Shown piece after piece: positions 35,903 through 45,847 of a DNA stretch of 64,000 nt. Below the pieces are notes generated by a model that did not search any database, was not told the origin of the DNA, and saw only the letters and a program-made list of their open reading frames with translations. The DNA comes from an uncultured Collinsella sp. (GTDB lineage: Bacteria; Actinomycetota; Coriobacteriia; Coriobacteriales; Coriobacteriaceae): contig CABURU010000004.1 in NCBI GenBank assembly GCA_902494085.1, positions 80,414 through 144,413 on the forward strand. Direction: 5' to 3'. Position numbers and translations under genes: made by a program. The first letter of the stretch is position 1; each line of letters starts with the position of its first letter.

Positions 35903-36690
35903 TGGAAAAACCGCACGTCGATACAACCGTTGTTGAAGTGCCGGCCGACCTTGCGTCGCCGGCGCTTTACCGTATCGACGCTGCCCACCACCCTCGTGTC
36001 GACCGTGCCGAGATGCTGCGGTATCTGGGCTACGGCGGCCAGCAGATTGAGCCCGAGCTGTCACGACGAATTGAGCTTGTAGTCGAGCGCCTAGAGCTGG
36101 ATATCGAGCCCCGCGGCGTGCGACGCGTGTTTGCCGTCGATGCCACGGGCGTCGACGAGCAGGGCGAGCCCTGCATTCGCTTGGTCGGCACCAACGTTGA
36201 GCTGCGAGGTCTCGATATCTATCGACATCTCAAAGATGCCCGCTTTGCCGCGCTCATGGCATGCACCCTCGGCATGGACGCCGAGCGTCGCCTGCGCACC
36301 ACGGGAGCCCAACATCCCCTGGAGGGCGCCGTGCTCGACGCCGCGTGCTCCGCTTACGTGGAAGCCGCCGTTGAGCAAATGGACCAGCAGGTCAAGACGG
36401 ACGCCGCCGTTCATGGGCTCGCCGGTAACTGGCGCTTCAGTCCCGGCTACGGCGACTGCCCGCTCTCGGCCCAGCGCTCGATCGTCAATGCGCTCAACGC
36501 CACGCGGCTCATCGGGCTTACCGTCACACCCACCAGCCTGCTCATGCCCACCAAGAGCGTGACCGCGGTAATCGGTCTGTTCGACGGCGAGGTCCACGAC
36601 GCCCAGAGCCGCCCCACCTGCAATATCTGCCGCATGCGCGAGCACTGCCGCTTCCGCGCCGCCCACACCACCTGCTATTCCAGCCATTAG
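35902..36690 (+). CDS. Stand-alone methionine synthase activation protein
   Basis: 262 residues. It corresponds to the AdoMet-binding activation domain that is normally the C-terminal part of MetH: an FSPGYGDCPLSAQ motif near residue 180, then GLTVTPTSLLMPTKSVTAVIG. The downstream metH lacks this domain, so the pair complements each other. The C-terminus has a Cys cluster (CNICRMREHC and a further Cys) that could bind a metal or Fe-S centre. It would reduce inactive cob(II)alamin by reductive methylation. Confidence 0.85.
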   Translation: MEKPHVDTTVVEVPADLASPALYRIDAAHHPRVDRAEMLRYLGYGGQQIEPELSRRIELVVERLELDIEPRGVRRVFAVDATGVDEQGEPCIRLVGTNVELRGLDIYRHLKDARFAALMACTLGMDAERRLRTTGAQHPLEGAVLDAACSAYVEAAVEQMDQQVKTDAAVHGLAGNWRFSPGYGDCPLSAQRSIVNALNATRLIGLTVTPTSLLMPTKSVTAVIGLFDGEVHDAQSRPTCNICRMREHCRFRAAHTTCYSSH

Positions 36691-36699
36691 GAGCCCTCG

Positions 36700-39258
36700 A
36701 TGTTTACTCCGCTTATCACTCATGATTCTGACGGCACTGCATTGGCGGCACCCGTTGATGCCGCACGTCGCAACGGTGCCACGTACAAGACGCGCACGAT
36801 CGACGATCTGCGCATTAAGGACGATCACCTGCGTGCGGCCATCGAGGGCACGGGACACCTGCTGTTCGACGGCGGCATGGGCACCATGTTGCAGGCCGCT
36901 GGCATGAAGGCCGGCGCCCTGCCCGAGCTGCTCAACTTTGAGGAGCCTCAGGTTATCACCGATATCCAACGTCAATATGTCGAGGCTGGCTGTGACGTGA
37001 TCACCGCCAACACCTTTGGCGCCAACGCCCACAAGCTCGACGGTGCTGCCACCGTGGCAGACGTCTTTGCCGCGGCCGTCACCTGCGCCCGCGAGGCCGG
37101 CGCCCGCTACGTCGCCGGCGATATCGGCCCCATCGGCGCGCTGCTTCGTCCCTTAGGCACCCTCAGCTTTGACGAGGCCTACGACCTTTTTGCCGAGGAA
37201 GTGCGCGCCGGCGTCGCCGCGGGTGTGGACCTCTTTATTATCGAAACCATGACCGACCTTGCCGAGATCAAGGCGGCCGTCCTCGCCTGCCGCGAGAACT
37301 CCGACCTGCCCGTCTTTGCCACCATGACCTTCGAGGAAGACGGTCGCACCTTCCTGGGAACGAGTCCCGAGGTCGCCGCCATCACGCTCGATGCCATCGG
37401 CACCGACGTTTTGGGCATCAACTGCAGCCAAGGACCGGCCGAGCTCCGAGGACTCGCCGCACGTATGCTCACCGTTACCGACAAGCCCATTATGGTGCAG
37501 GCCAACGCGGGACTCCCCCATGTGGACGATGACGGCAATACCGTCTTTGATATCCAAGCCCCCGAATACGCCGAGGCCGTCGCCGGCATGATCGAGGACG
37601 GCGTGAGCGTCGTGGGCGGTTGCTGCGGCACCACGCCGGCGCACATGGCGGCCTTGCGCACGCTTATCGACAACCACACGCCCAGCCCGCGCCGCCGCAA
37701 GCCCAGCATGTCGGTCACGAGCGCCCAAACGGTCGTGGACCTTCCCTGCGACGAACATAAGATCGCCGTCATCGGCGAGCGCATCAACCCCACCGGCAAA
37801 AAGCGTCTGCAGCAGGCCCTGCGCGACGGCGACCTGGACTACGTCGTGAGCCAGGGCATTAGCCAGCAGGAACAGGGCGCCGACATCCTGGACGTCAACG
37901 TCGGCCTGCCCGAGATCGACGAGGTCAAGATCATCCAACAGGCGACCGAACAGCTCCAGGGCTCCACGCTCCTGCCGCTGCAGATCGACTCCACCGATCC
38001 TGCAGCCGTCGAGGCCGCCGTGCGCCGCTACGCCGGCAAGCCCATCATCAACTCGGTCAATGGCAAGCAGCAGATCATGGATGAGATCTTTCCGCTGGTC
38101 GCCCACTACGGCACCAACGTTGTCGGCCTTACGCTCGACGAAGGCGGCATCCCCGATACCGTCGAGGCTCGCTTCGCCATCGCCGAGCGCATCGTGGCCG
38201 AGGCTGCCCGCTACGGCATCGGACCGGACCGCATCCTCATCGACTGCCTGGTCATGACCGCCTCGACCAATCAGCGCCAGGCCGAGCAGATCCTGCGCGC
38301 CATGTCCCTGTGCAAGGAGCGCCTGGGCGTCAAATGCGCGCTCGGCGTGTCGAACATCAGCTTTGGCCTGCCTGCCCGCCCGCTGCTAGGCTCGGTCTTT
38401 TTGGCTGCCGCTTTTGGCGCAGGCCTGGACGCTCCCATCATGAACCCGGGCTCCAAGCGCTTTATGGATACCGTCTACAGCTATCGCGTCTTGAGCGTTG
38501 AGGATGAGGGCTCGACCGGATACATCGAGCGATACGCCGGCTGGACCGATCCGTATAAGATCGCCGCAAACCCGGCAGCAGCTCAGGCTGCATCGAGTGA
38601 TGCCGCGCCTGCCGCGGGCACCGCCGGCACCGACGGCAACGACGACCCGATTCGTCGCATGGTCGTCTCGGGCCGCAAAGGCGAGATCGCTGCCGAGACC
38701 GAGCGTCTGCTGGCAGACCACGACGCCATGGACCTCATCAACAATCACTTTATCCCCGCCCTCGACGAGGTTGGCGTCCTCTTTGACCAAGGCAAGTTCT
38801 TCTTGCCGCAGCTCATGGCCTCGGCCGAGGCCGCACGCGTGGGCTTCGACACCATCAAGCGCCTGATGCCCGCCGGCGAGATCGCCGACAAGGGCAAGAT
38901 CTGCGTGGCCACCGTCAAGGGCGACATCCACGATATTGGCAAGAACATCGTCAAAATGCTGCTCGATAACTACGGCTACACCGTCTTTGACCTAGGCCGC
39001 GACGTCGACCCGCAAGAGGTACTCAAGACCGTGCAGGAGCGTGACATTAAGCTCGTCGGCCTCTCGGCGCTTATGACTACCACGGTCGTCGCCATGGAGG
39101 AGACCATCAAGTTGCTCCATGCCGAGGTGCCGGGCGTCAAGATCATCGTGGGCGGCGCCGTACTCACCCCCGAATACGCCAAGCAGATCGGCGCGGACTA
39201 CTACGCTAAGGACGCCGCCGAAAGCGCTCGTATCGCCGAAGAGGTCTTTGGGCAGTAA
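36700..39258 (+). CDS. metH: Cobalamin-dependent methionine synthase lacking the activation domain
   Basis: 852 residues. Homocysteine-binding barrel (about 35-330) with Zn Cys in INCSQG and GGCCGTTP; pterin-binding barrel (about 350-620) beginning IGERINPTGKK; an Ala/Gly-rich linker near 625-645; B12 cap and Rossmann domain with the cobalt-ligating His 744 in DIHDIGKNIV. It transfers methyl from methyl-THF via cobalamin to homocysteine. E. coli MetH is about 1,227 residues; the missing C-terminal activation domain is encoded just upstream. Confidence 0.95.
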   Translation: MFTPLITHDSDGTALAAPVDAARRNGATYKTRTIDDLRIKDDHLRAAIEGTGHLLFDGGMGTMLQAAGMKAGALPELLNFEEPQVITDIQRQYVEAGCDVITANTFGANAHKLDGAATVADVFAAAVTCAREAGARYVAGDIGPIGALLRPLGTLSFDEAYDLFAEEVRAGVAAGVDLFIIETMTDLAEIKAAVLACRENSDLPVFATMTFEEDGRTFLGTSPEVAAITLDAIGTDVLGINCSQGPAELRGLAARMLTVTDKPIMVQANAGLPHVDDDGNTVFDIQAPEYAEAVAGMIEDGVSVVGGCCGTTPAHMAALRTLIDNHTPSPRRRKPSMSVTSAQTVVDLPCDEHKIAVIGERINPTGKKRLQQALRDGDLDYVVSQGISQQEQGADILDVNVGLPEIDEVKIIQQATEQLQGSTLLPLQIDSTDPAAVEAAVRRYAGKPIINSVNGKQQIMDEIFPLVAHYGTNVVGLTLDEGGIPDTVEARFAIAERIVAEAARYGIGPDRILIDCLVMTASTNQRQAEQILRAMSLCKERLGVKCALGVSNISFGLPARPLLGSVFLAAAFGAGLDAPIMNPGSKRFMDTVYSYRVLSVEDEGSTGYIERYAGWTDPYKIAANPAAAQAASSDAAPAAGTAGTDGNDDPIRRMVVSGRKGEIAAETERLLADHDAMDLINNHFIPALDEVGVLFDQGKFFLPQLMASAEAARVGFDTIKRLMPAGEIADKGKICVATVKGDIHDIGKNIVKMLLDNYGYTVFDLGRDVDPQEVLKTVQERDIKLVGLSALMTTTVVAMEETIKLLHAEVPGVKIIVGGAVLTPEYAKQIGADYYAKDAAESARIAEEVFGQ

Positions 39259-39283
39259 CACAACGGAAACAACCGAGCACCAA

Positions 39284-39321
39284 AACGTGCCGCATGCGCC
39301 ACTTGGCACGTGCGGCACGTT
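39284..39321. repeat. Hairpin after metH
   Basis: AACGTGCCGCA (39284-39294) pairs with its complement at 39311-39321. No T-tract follows. It may end or process the metH transcript. Confidence 0.5.
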
Positions 39322-39366
39322 AGAATAGATAAGACTATGCTCGTTTTGGCAGATAGGAGCGCAAGG

Positions 39367-40731
39367 ATGGCGATCACGCCCGCAGAAATCGCGGAAACCC
39401 GCGGCATGGTTGAGGAGCAGAACCTCGACATCAGGACCATCACCATGGGTGTTTCGCTCATGGGTTGCGGTGACGAGAACCTCGACCGCATGTGCACGAA
39501 GATCTACGACCACGTGACGCACACGGCTGAGTATCTGGTCGAGACCGCCGAGAACCTCGAGCGCGAGTACGGTATCCCCATCGTCAACAAGCGCGTTTCC
39601 GTCACCCCGGTGGCGCAGATTGCCGCGTGCTGCAAGGATGAGGACCTCACCCCCATCGCGCATGCCCTCGACCGCGCGGCCGAGACGCTCGGCATCGATT
39701 ACCTGGGCGGCTTCTCCGCGCTCGTCCAGAAGGGCATCGGCGACGCCGACCGTCGCGTCATCCAGTCCATCCCCCAGGCGCTCGCCACCACGAGCCGCGT
39801 CTGCTCCAGCGTCAACGTCGCCAGCCTGCGCGCCGGTATCAACATGGACGCCGTGCTTATGGCCGCCCAGACCATCATCGATGCCGCTAAACTCACGGCC
39901 GACCAGGACTCCGTCGGCGCTTCCAAATTTGTCTGCTTTGCCAATATGGTCGAGGACTCCCCGTTTATGGCGGGCGCCGTCCACGGCGGTGGCGAGGCCG
40001 ACGCCGTCATCAACGTAGGCGTCTCGGGCCCCGGCGTTATGGCCGCAGCCCTGGAGACGCTGCCCGATTCCGCATCGATGATGGAAGTCGCCGAAAAGAT
40101 CAAGCAGACCGCCTTTAAGATCACCCGTGCCGGCGAGCTCATGAGCCGCGAGGCCGCCCATCGCCTGGGTGTCGAGAAGGGCATTGTCGACCTGTCGCTG
40201 GCTCCCACGCCTGCCATCGGCGACTCCGTTGCCCGTATCCTCGAGATCATCGGCGTGGGCACCTGCGGCGGCCCGGGCACGACCTGCGCGCTCGCCATGC
40301 TCAACGATGCCGTCAAGAAGGGCGGCGTCATGGCAAGCTCCAGCGTGGGCGGTCTCTCCGGTGCCTTTATCCCCGTGTCCGAGGACGCCGGCATGATCGC
40401 CGCCGTCGAGGCCGGTGCGCTTTCGCTCGAGAAGCTCGAGGCCATGACCTGCGTGTGCTCCGTTGGCCTGGACATGATCGCCATCCCCGGCGACACCCCG
40501 GTCGAGACCATCGCCGGCATCATCGCCGACGAGATGGCCATCGGCGTCATCAACAACAAGACCACGGCCGTCCGCGTGATTCCCGCCATTGGCAAGGGCG
40601 TGGGCGACTGCGTCGAGTACGGTGGCCTGTTTGGCCGTGCGCCCATCATGCCGGTGAACCCCAACGCCGGCACCGTGCTTGCCCACCGCGGTGGACGCTT
40701 CCCGGCACCGCTGAACTCGCTGAAGAACTAG
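39367..40731 (+). CDS. UPF0210 / PFL-family (DUF711) protein
   Basis: 454 residues from ATG 39367, with AGGAG about 8 bases upstream; a longer frame begins at 39310 but the family starts at this Met. Landmarks: LDIRTITMGVSLMGC, NKRVSVTPVAQI, GGFSALVQKG, VNVGVSGPGV, GTCGGPGTTCALAMLNDAVKKGG. The structure of a relative shows a formate-lyase-like fold, but the activity is not established. An ACT-domain gene often precedes it in other genomes; none is here. Confidence 0.9.
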   Translation: MAITPAEIAETRGMVEEQNLDIRTITMGVSLMGCGDENLDRMCTKIYDHVTHTAEYLVETAENLEREYGIPIVNKRVSVTPVAQIAACCKDEDLTPIAHALDRAAETLGIDYLGGFSALVQKGIGDADRRVIQSIPQALATTSRVCSSVNVASLRAGINMDAVLMAAQTIIDAAKLTADQDSVGASKFVCFANMVEDSPFMAGAVHGGGEADAVINVGVSGPGVMAAALETLPDSASMMEVAEKIKQTAFKITRAGELMSREAAHRLGVEKGIVDLSLAPTPAIGDSVARILEIIGVGTCGGPGTTCALAMLNDAVKKGGVMASSSVGGLSGAFIPVSEDAGMIAAVEAGALSLEKLEAMTCVCSVGLDMIAIPGDTPVETIAGIIADEMAIGVINNKTTAVRVIPAIGKGVGDCVEYGGLFGRAPIMPVNPNAGTVLAHRGGRFPAPLNSLKN

Positions 40732-40748
40732 CTGAGGGGTTCGGGCGA

Positions 40749-40882
40749 GGAGCCCCGGGGAGGGCAAATATATAAGGTCGCCTGCTCGGACAGTCCTGAC
40801 TCGCACGGAGAGCACATTAAGTGCTCTCCGGCTCGTGCGGAACTCGCGATCGACCTTATATATTTGCCCTCCCCGGGGCTCC
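40749..40882. repeat. 134-bp element with perfect 32-bp inverted repeats and nested hairpin
   Basis: 40749-40780 and 40851-40882 are exact reverse complements (32 bp). Inside is a second perfect hairpin with arms 40806-40815 and 40821-40830. The whole element can form a two-tier cruciform. Without a T-tract it is not a standard terminator. Most likely a mobile or family-repeated intergenic hairpin. Confidence 0.8.
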
Positions 40883-41047
40883 CGCACAACGGGACCTCGG
40901 TTGGGTTCTATCCCGGTTGCAGTTGCTTCGCTCCTGCCCGCCTTGGTTGTGAGGGCGGTTTGGCGTTGGGACGGTTCTTTCTGATATATGCTGGTTGCGG
41001 CTCTTCTTTTGGGAGGAGTCGCTTTTTTGTTGCTAGGAGGTTGGCCC

Positions 41048-41935
41048 GTGGTTGATGGGGACGCTCGCTCTGAGCTTCTTTCCGCTGATTGGAATGGCGA
41101 ATGGATGCGCCTGCAGGCTGGTCGGCGGCGGGCTGATGATTCTTTTGAGTGGGATAAAAGGGCTCGGCATTTTCGGCCGCTTGAGACTGCTCCGTATGCC
41201 CGGGACTTTATGAAGCTGTTGGCGTTAAAGCCTGGTGAATCTGTGCTTGATATGGGGTGTGGGGCTGGGTCGATTGCTATTCCGCTTGCTCAGGCTGGGC
41301 ATCCTGTGATTGCTGCCGACTTTTCCCCTGCTATGTTGGGCACGCTTGATGCTGGCATTGAGTACTATGGGCTCGAGGATCGCATTACACCGCTTGAGCT
41401 TGCTTGGGATGATGATTGGGATTTGGTTGGACCGGTCGCGAAAGCAGTGGATGTGGCCTTTGCCAGTCGGTCGGTTACGACGACCAATCTAAAAGGTGCG
41501 CTTGCCAAGCTTGATCGTACGGCTCGTCGGCGTTGTGCTGTCACGATGGTCGCCAACTCCAGCCCGCGCTATGATCTGCACTTGATGAACGCTATCGGTG
41601 CCTCGGTTACCTGCAGTAATGGCTTTGTGTACGCCTTCAACATCCTCATTCAGATGGGTGCGTTGCCGCAGGTTACGTACTTTGAATCGCCCCGTCGCGA
41701 CACCTTCGATAGCCTTGAGGCGGGCGTAGCAGATTTTTCCCGTATGCTCGAGCATGGCAACGAGGATAAGATCGACCGCCTGCGCGACTACATCGCTCAA
41801 CACATGATTGAGAATCCCCGTGCCGGCGAGCCAGGCTCCAAGGGCGTACCGCAGGGACGCTACATGCTCGACCACGTCCGCAAGGTCCGTTGGGCGTTTA
41901 TTGCATGGGAGCCGGTCTCTGCGCCCAGCTCATAG
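41048..41935 (+). CDS. Class I SAM-dependent methyltransferase
   Basis: 295 residues from GTG 41048, set by AGGAGG at 41035-41040; an ATG at 40988 would add a hydrophobic stretch with no support. Motif I is VLDMGCGAGS near residue 75, motif II VIAADFSP. The first two thirds use many T-ending codons (low GC), the last third is GC-rich like the host, so the gene may be a mosaic or recent arrival. Substrate unknown. Confidence 0.8.
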   Translation: MVDGDARSELLSADWNGEWMRLQAGRRRADDSFEWDKRARHFRPLETAPYARDFMKLLALKPGESVLDMGCGAGSIAIPLAQAGHPVIAADFSPAMLGTLDAGIEYYGLEDRITPLELAWDDDWDLVGPVAKAVDVAFASRSVTTTNLKGALAKLDRTARRRCAVTMVANSSPRYDLHLMNAIGASVTCSNGFVYAFNILIQMGALPQVTYFESPRRDTFDSLEAGVADFSRMLEHGNEDKIDRLRDYIAQHMIENPRAGEPGSKGVPQGRYMLDHVRKVRWAFIAWEPVSAPSS

Positions 41936-42093
41936 CCTGTTCGCAGCCCGCACTGCCCACTCACTCGGCATCCGCATTCTTTTTGAACTGGGCAAACGCG
42001 CTCCACACCGCGCCGTTCCTGCGCTATCGTGGGACAGCTCACGTAGATTAAGGCCCCGTCGCGGGGCGCCCCATACATAGAAAGCGAGAACCC

Positions 42094-42393
42094 ATGGCAC
42101 TGACAGGAGCCCAGGTCAAGCAGCTTCGCAGCATGGCCCATCACCTCAACCCCGCCATCATCATCGGCAAGTCCGACGTCAACGAGGGCACCGTCGAGCA
42201 GACGGTCGCCTACCTGGAGAAGCACGAGCTCGTTAAGTGCTCCGTGCTCGATGGCTCCAGCCTTTCCGCCCGCGAGGCCGCCGAAGAGCTCGCTGAGCGC
42301 TGCCACGCCGAGGTCGTCCAGGTTATCGGCCGCAAGTTCTCACTGTATCGCGAGTCCTCGCGCAAGGACATCGAGAAGATCAAGCTCGTCTAA
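42094..42393 (+). CDS. yhbY: YhbY/CRM-domain RNA-binding protein
   Basis: 99 residues. A single CRM domain: LTGAQVKQLRSMAHHLNPAIIIGKSDV, the GxxG-type loop, and VVQVIGRKFSLYRES. It binds pre-50S ribosomal RNA and helps assembly. The gene stands alone with its own terminator. The charged C-terminus is typical. Confidence 0.93.
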   Translation: MALTGAQVKQLRSMAHHLNPAIIIGKSDVNEGTVEQTVAYLEKHELVKCSVLDGSSLSAREAAEELAERCHAEVVQVIGRKFSLYRESSRKDIEKIKLV

Positions 42394-42430
42394 GAGCCAA
42401 TGATCCGGCGAGCCAACATATAGCAAGCTT

Positions 42431-42464
42431 ACGGGCGCCCAAGTACTTCGGGCGCCCGTTTTTT
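42431..42464 (+). terminator. Terminator after yhbY
   Basis: 10-bp arms 42431-42440 and 42450-42459 with six T. The T-run touches the stop codon of the convergent regulator gene. Confidence 0.85.
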
Positions 42465-45462
42465 ATCGCTCGACCAACACGCGATTGAGCCGCCCCTCCA
42501 CCAAGCGCTCGTATAGACGCCGCGTCTCGGGCTCGGGCACGCCATTGACCTGCTCCCTCAGATGGTGCATATGCCCGCTGTACAGCTCGACGATATCGCG
42601 CCGCCGCCCCGCCGCACTGTAGACGCGCATGGCGCAGCGCACCATATCCTCACGCGCCGTTTCCTGTCGAAGCCCCGACTCCGCCAGCCAAATCGCCGAC
42701 TGCAGATCGTTTTCTTCTAGAGCGGCATTTGCTCCCTTAATCATGCAATCGATGTACTTTGACTGCATAATGCGTCGCATGCGCAAAAAGTAGGTGGGAT
42801 TACAGCCATTGGGAACATACAGCGGTCCGGCATAAAGCTGCTCAATCTTAAGGCACAGCTCAACTAAATGGGGTCCGCGCGCACCCGTGCGATTTCCCAA
42901 AACCTCGCGGCTTATCTGGTCAAACAGCCGTACATCGGTCTTGACGTAGTCGCCGTTGAGTCCGATGCATTCATTTTGGATGAGCACACACGACTTGCCA
43001 TCCGGCGTCGGCCCCAAAGCCGACCGCAAGCGCGATATCGTCGAGTACAGGTTATTGCGGGCGCTATTGAACTCGGCATGGGGCCACAGCTCCATGGCCA
43101 GCGTCTCACGATCGACGAGCGCATCCATGCCCAGCGCAAGCCGCTCGGCAAGTGTCGCCGCCTTCTTGCGACGCCACATTTTGTCCGTGATGGGAAACCC
43201 GTCGCGCTCGGCGCGAAACGCACCAAACATGCGAATCTCGATATGGTCGATGGTATCAACGGCTTCAACCTCGCCAGCCTGGAACAGGCGCTCGCCCTCC
43301 CCTTCCAAATCGTCGCGCAGCGAGTACCGCGACAGTTCGCGCACGGGAAGCTTCTTGCGTATCCTGGCCGCCGGCTCGCCCAGACAATGCATGGCAAGGC
43401 GCGCAAAGAGCCGATACGATGGCTCTAGAATCCCCGCACGATTCATGGACATCCAGGCCGCAAGGTCGCTGTCTCGGCCCGCACAGGCCAAATGCAGCGC
43501 CACCATCCAGGCTTCTGCGCCACCAACCTGCGTCTGGCTTATATCGAGCAACTCCGCTTCCTCGCGCACCGAAACCATCGATGTATTTCGCAGATATGCC
43601 GCGCGCTCCAGCAGCAATGCGTTATCGCGCATGTACGCAATCGACTCCTCGGCAAGTTTGAGCACTTGGACCGCACGGAACTTTGCATTAACCGGCCGTC
43701 CCTCTGCCAGCGACTGCCAGCCTTCTAACAACAGGCCAAACAGCTGAATCTGGTTGTCGCGCATGCGCACGGCAAAACGATCGAGCTCGTTGAACGCCGC
43801 GTCGTCGGTTACCGGCAAGCCGGAAAGGAGCCGCCGTGCCGCCAACACCATGCGCACCCAGATAGCCATCGCCTTAAGTCCACGTACGTCGAGCGCCTCC
43901 CGCACCACCGTCATCTCGTCGTCGCGCTCGTCGGTTCCTGCAAACGACCCGTCAAAGAGCTCCACCAGCATGCTGTCGGCCCGTATAACAATCCCCGCGA
44001 TGTCGAGCTCGCAGTCGTAGGCCTTGCTCGTTTTGAGCTGCTGTAGAACGTCGCCGTCATCTCCCCGTTCGGTCAGGCATCGCTTGACCTCGATATGCGC
44101 AGACAACATGTCGAGTGCGGTGTGGGACGTCTCTATTTCTGGCACGGCCAGGTTCGTAGGAAGCCCAAGCCCGTTGTCCCCATAGCAAACAGCCGTCAGT
44201 GTCTGGGCTACCCTCCATGAAACAGGGTCTATTTCACAGGCTGCCCGTTCGCCCTCGCGCTCGATGACCGATGCCATATAGCGGGCGAGCTTTGTGTTGG
44301 ACACGCTGACCGCTGCCAGATATACGCCAAGCGCCTCGGCAGGCGTTGGCTCTAGAGCCGGATCGTCGGCATCGATCGTACCCAGCGCTGCTCGGCAGAT
44401 ATCGGCCCCGTGCCCCGTCAGAGCAAGATCGACCCCATACTGCCCAGCAAGTTCAAGGACCGCCTCACGGTCCAAAAAGGCGTCCGCCAGGCCCATCGCC
44501 GCATCGCATCGGCCCGCCTTAAGCAAAATCCGGGCCGCCCTCGGAACAAGTTCGGGGCGAACCTCGGCCACCAACTTACGCAAACGCAAGCGTCCGTTAT
44601 CCTCCGTGCCCAGACACGTAAAACTCCGCTCGGCGGGATCCAAGCCAAAGATCGGGTAGTCGCGTACAAAGTAGGACTGGTCGACCATCGACAGTCTCAC
44701 CCCGCAAGCCTCGAGTTCCGAGATATTGCCCTCGCCCATCAAAACCATGAGACATGCCACGCAAAACAGCGCATTATTGTCGAGCGAAGCCAGATCGACA
44801 AGTGCCGCGCCATATACGTTGACAATCTCGTTTTCGAGCAGACCGGCTACGTCGCCTTGGCCATACAGACCCGTCTGCAATGCCGAAACGAGCTCGGGCA
44901 CGCCCTGCGTGAGCTGATAAAAGTCGAGCGATGTGCTGATCGAAAACGCCGATGCCCACGCCGAATACTCATAGGCATGCACCTTGAGCATCTGCGCATT
45001 GATCTTAACCGAATCGCCCAGCCCGTGAATCAGCTGACGATTTGAAGGACGGCAGGAAATAAAGACCCCTACCCCCATAGCGCGCAGGCCGCGAATCCTG
45101 TCGATGAGGTCCTCGGTATCGTGCTGATCGAGGTTTGGCACATTATCAATCGCGATAAGGGAATGCGGTTTGTCTTTGAGTTCTTCAGTAACCACCTCGA
45201 GCTGCATAAACACCTCGCGCCCAGTGGCGCGATCGGCCTCGATAATCCGCACGGGGCCTCGCGTCGGGTCGCATTTAACCTCATGGGTGTACTGCAGCAG
45301 CACCGAGGTCTTCCCAAACCCGTCGGGCGCATAAAGAACCACGATGCCGGCCTTTCGGCCCTTGGCGATAAGCTCATTCATCAAGCGTTCGCGTCGCACC
45401 ATATAGCCTCCGCCCAGCGGCATCAGCTCGAGGTCGTCTATACCGCTCAAATCGTTTACCAT
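42463..45462 (-). CDS. STAND-ATPase regulator with C-terminal SARP-type DNA-binding and BTAD domains
   Basis: 999 residues; ATG 45462 follows GAGGAG. The N-terminal NTPase has Walker A LYAPDGFGKTS near residue 43 and a Walker B-like LIAIDNVPN near 100. The middle 500 residues are helical repeats. From about 735 an OmpR-type winged helix begins (EIRMFGAFRAERDG, then RRKKAATLAERLAL and NNLYSTISRLRSALG), followed by a BTAD helical domain. MalT puts its HTH at the C-terminus too, but of LuxR type. Probably an ATP- and inducer-controlled activator; target unknown. Confidence 0.85.
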   Translation of the reverse strand: MVNDLSGIDDLELMPLGGGYMVRRERLMNELIAKGRKAGIVVLYAPDGFGKTSVLLQYTHEVKCDPTRGPVRIIEADRATGREVFMQLEVVTEELKDKPHSLIAIDNVPNLDQHDTEDLIDRIRGLRAMGVGVFISCRPSNRQLIHGLGDSVKINAQMLKVHAYEYSAWASAFSISTSLDFYQLTQGVPELVSALQTGLYGQGDVAGLLENEIVNVYGAALVDLASLDNNALFCVACLMVLMGEGNISELEACGVRLSMVDQSYFVRDYPIFGLDPAERSFTCLGTEDNGRLRLRKLVAEVRPELVPRAARILLKAGRCDAAMGLADAFLDREAVLELAGQYGVDLALTGHGADICRAALGTIDADDPALEPTPAEALGVYLAAVSVSNTKLARYMASVIEREGERAACEIDPVSWRVAQTLTAVCYGDNGLGLPTNLAVPEIETSHTALDMLSAHIEVKRCLTERGDDGDVLQQLKTSKAYDCELDIAGIVIRADSMLVELFDGSFAGTDERDDEMTVVREALDVRGLKAMAIWVRMVLAARRLLSGLPVTDDAAFNELDRFAVRMRDNQIQLFGLLLEGWQSLAEGRPVNAKFRAVQVLKLAEESIAYMRDNALLLERAAYLRNTSMVSVREEAELLDISQTQVGGAEAWMVALHLACAGRDSDLAAWMSMNRAGILEPSYRLFARLAMHCLGEPAARIRKKLPVRELSRYSLRDDLEGEGERLFQAGEVEAVDTIDHIEIRMFGAFRAERDGFPITDKMWRRKKAATLAERLALGMDALVDRETLAMELWPHAEFNSARNNLYSTISRLRSALGPTPDGKSCVLIQNECIGLNGDYVKTDVRLFDQISREVLGNRTGARGPHLVELCLKIEQLYAGPLYVPNGCNPTYFLRMRRIMQSKYIDCMIKGANAALEENDLQSAIWLAESGLRQETAREDMVRCAMRVYSAAGRRRDIVELYSGHMHHLREQVNGVPEPETRRLYERLVEGRLNRVLVER

Positions 45463-45847
45463 GCCCGCTCCTCAACTCGACCGTATGGACACTGTAGCCG
45501 CAAGACCATACAAGCCGCGCTATGAATAGAGCGACCTTGTGTTTTAGGTTGTCTTTTGGTACGCAAGCGGCAAGTTTTTGTACAGCGAGGGCCGATTGTT
45601 ATTAATCCCCCGACTAATCGGTCTTTAAGCAGGTAAATGAGCTTGTCAGCTTGTCCCATCTAAGCGGCAGTGTAACGCAGATGAACAAGGTTCAGCTATG
45701 TCATTCAACTCGCCTAGCACCCGCTACCGTCTACGACCTTCTAGTGGCATTTTTGCATAGAATCTGGTATGGAATGAATCAAGCTGTTGGGCATCTGGCG
45801 TTCGTCAAGCTTGCGGCAGATTTTGGTCAAGTGGGCAAAAAGGGATA
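45463..45847. other. Intergenic region without a supported gene
   Basis: A 55-codon frame starts at ATG 45681 but has no ribosome-binding site or recognisable product. AT-richer than its surroundings; it probably holds the promoter of the leftward 999-residue regulator. Confidence 0.4.
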
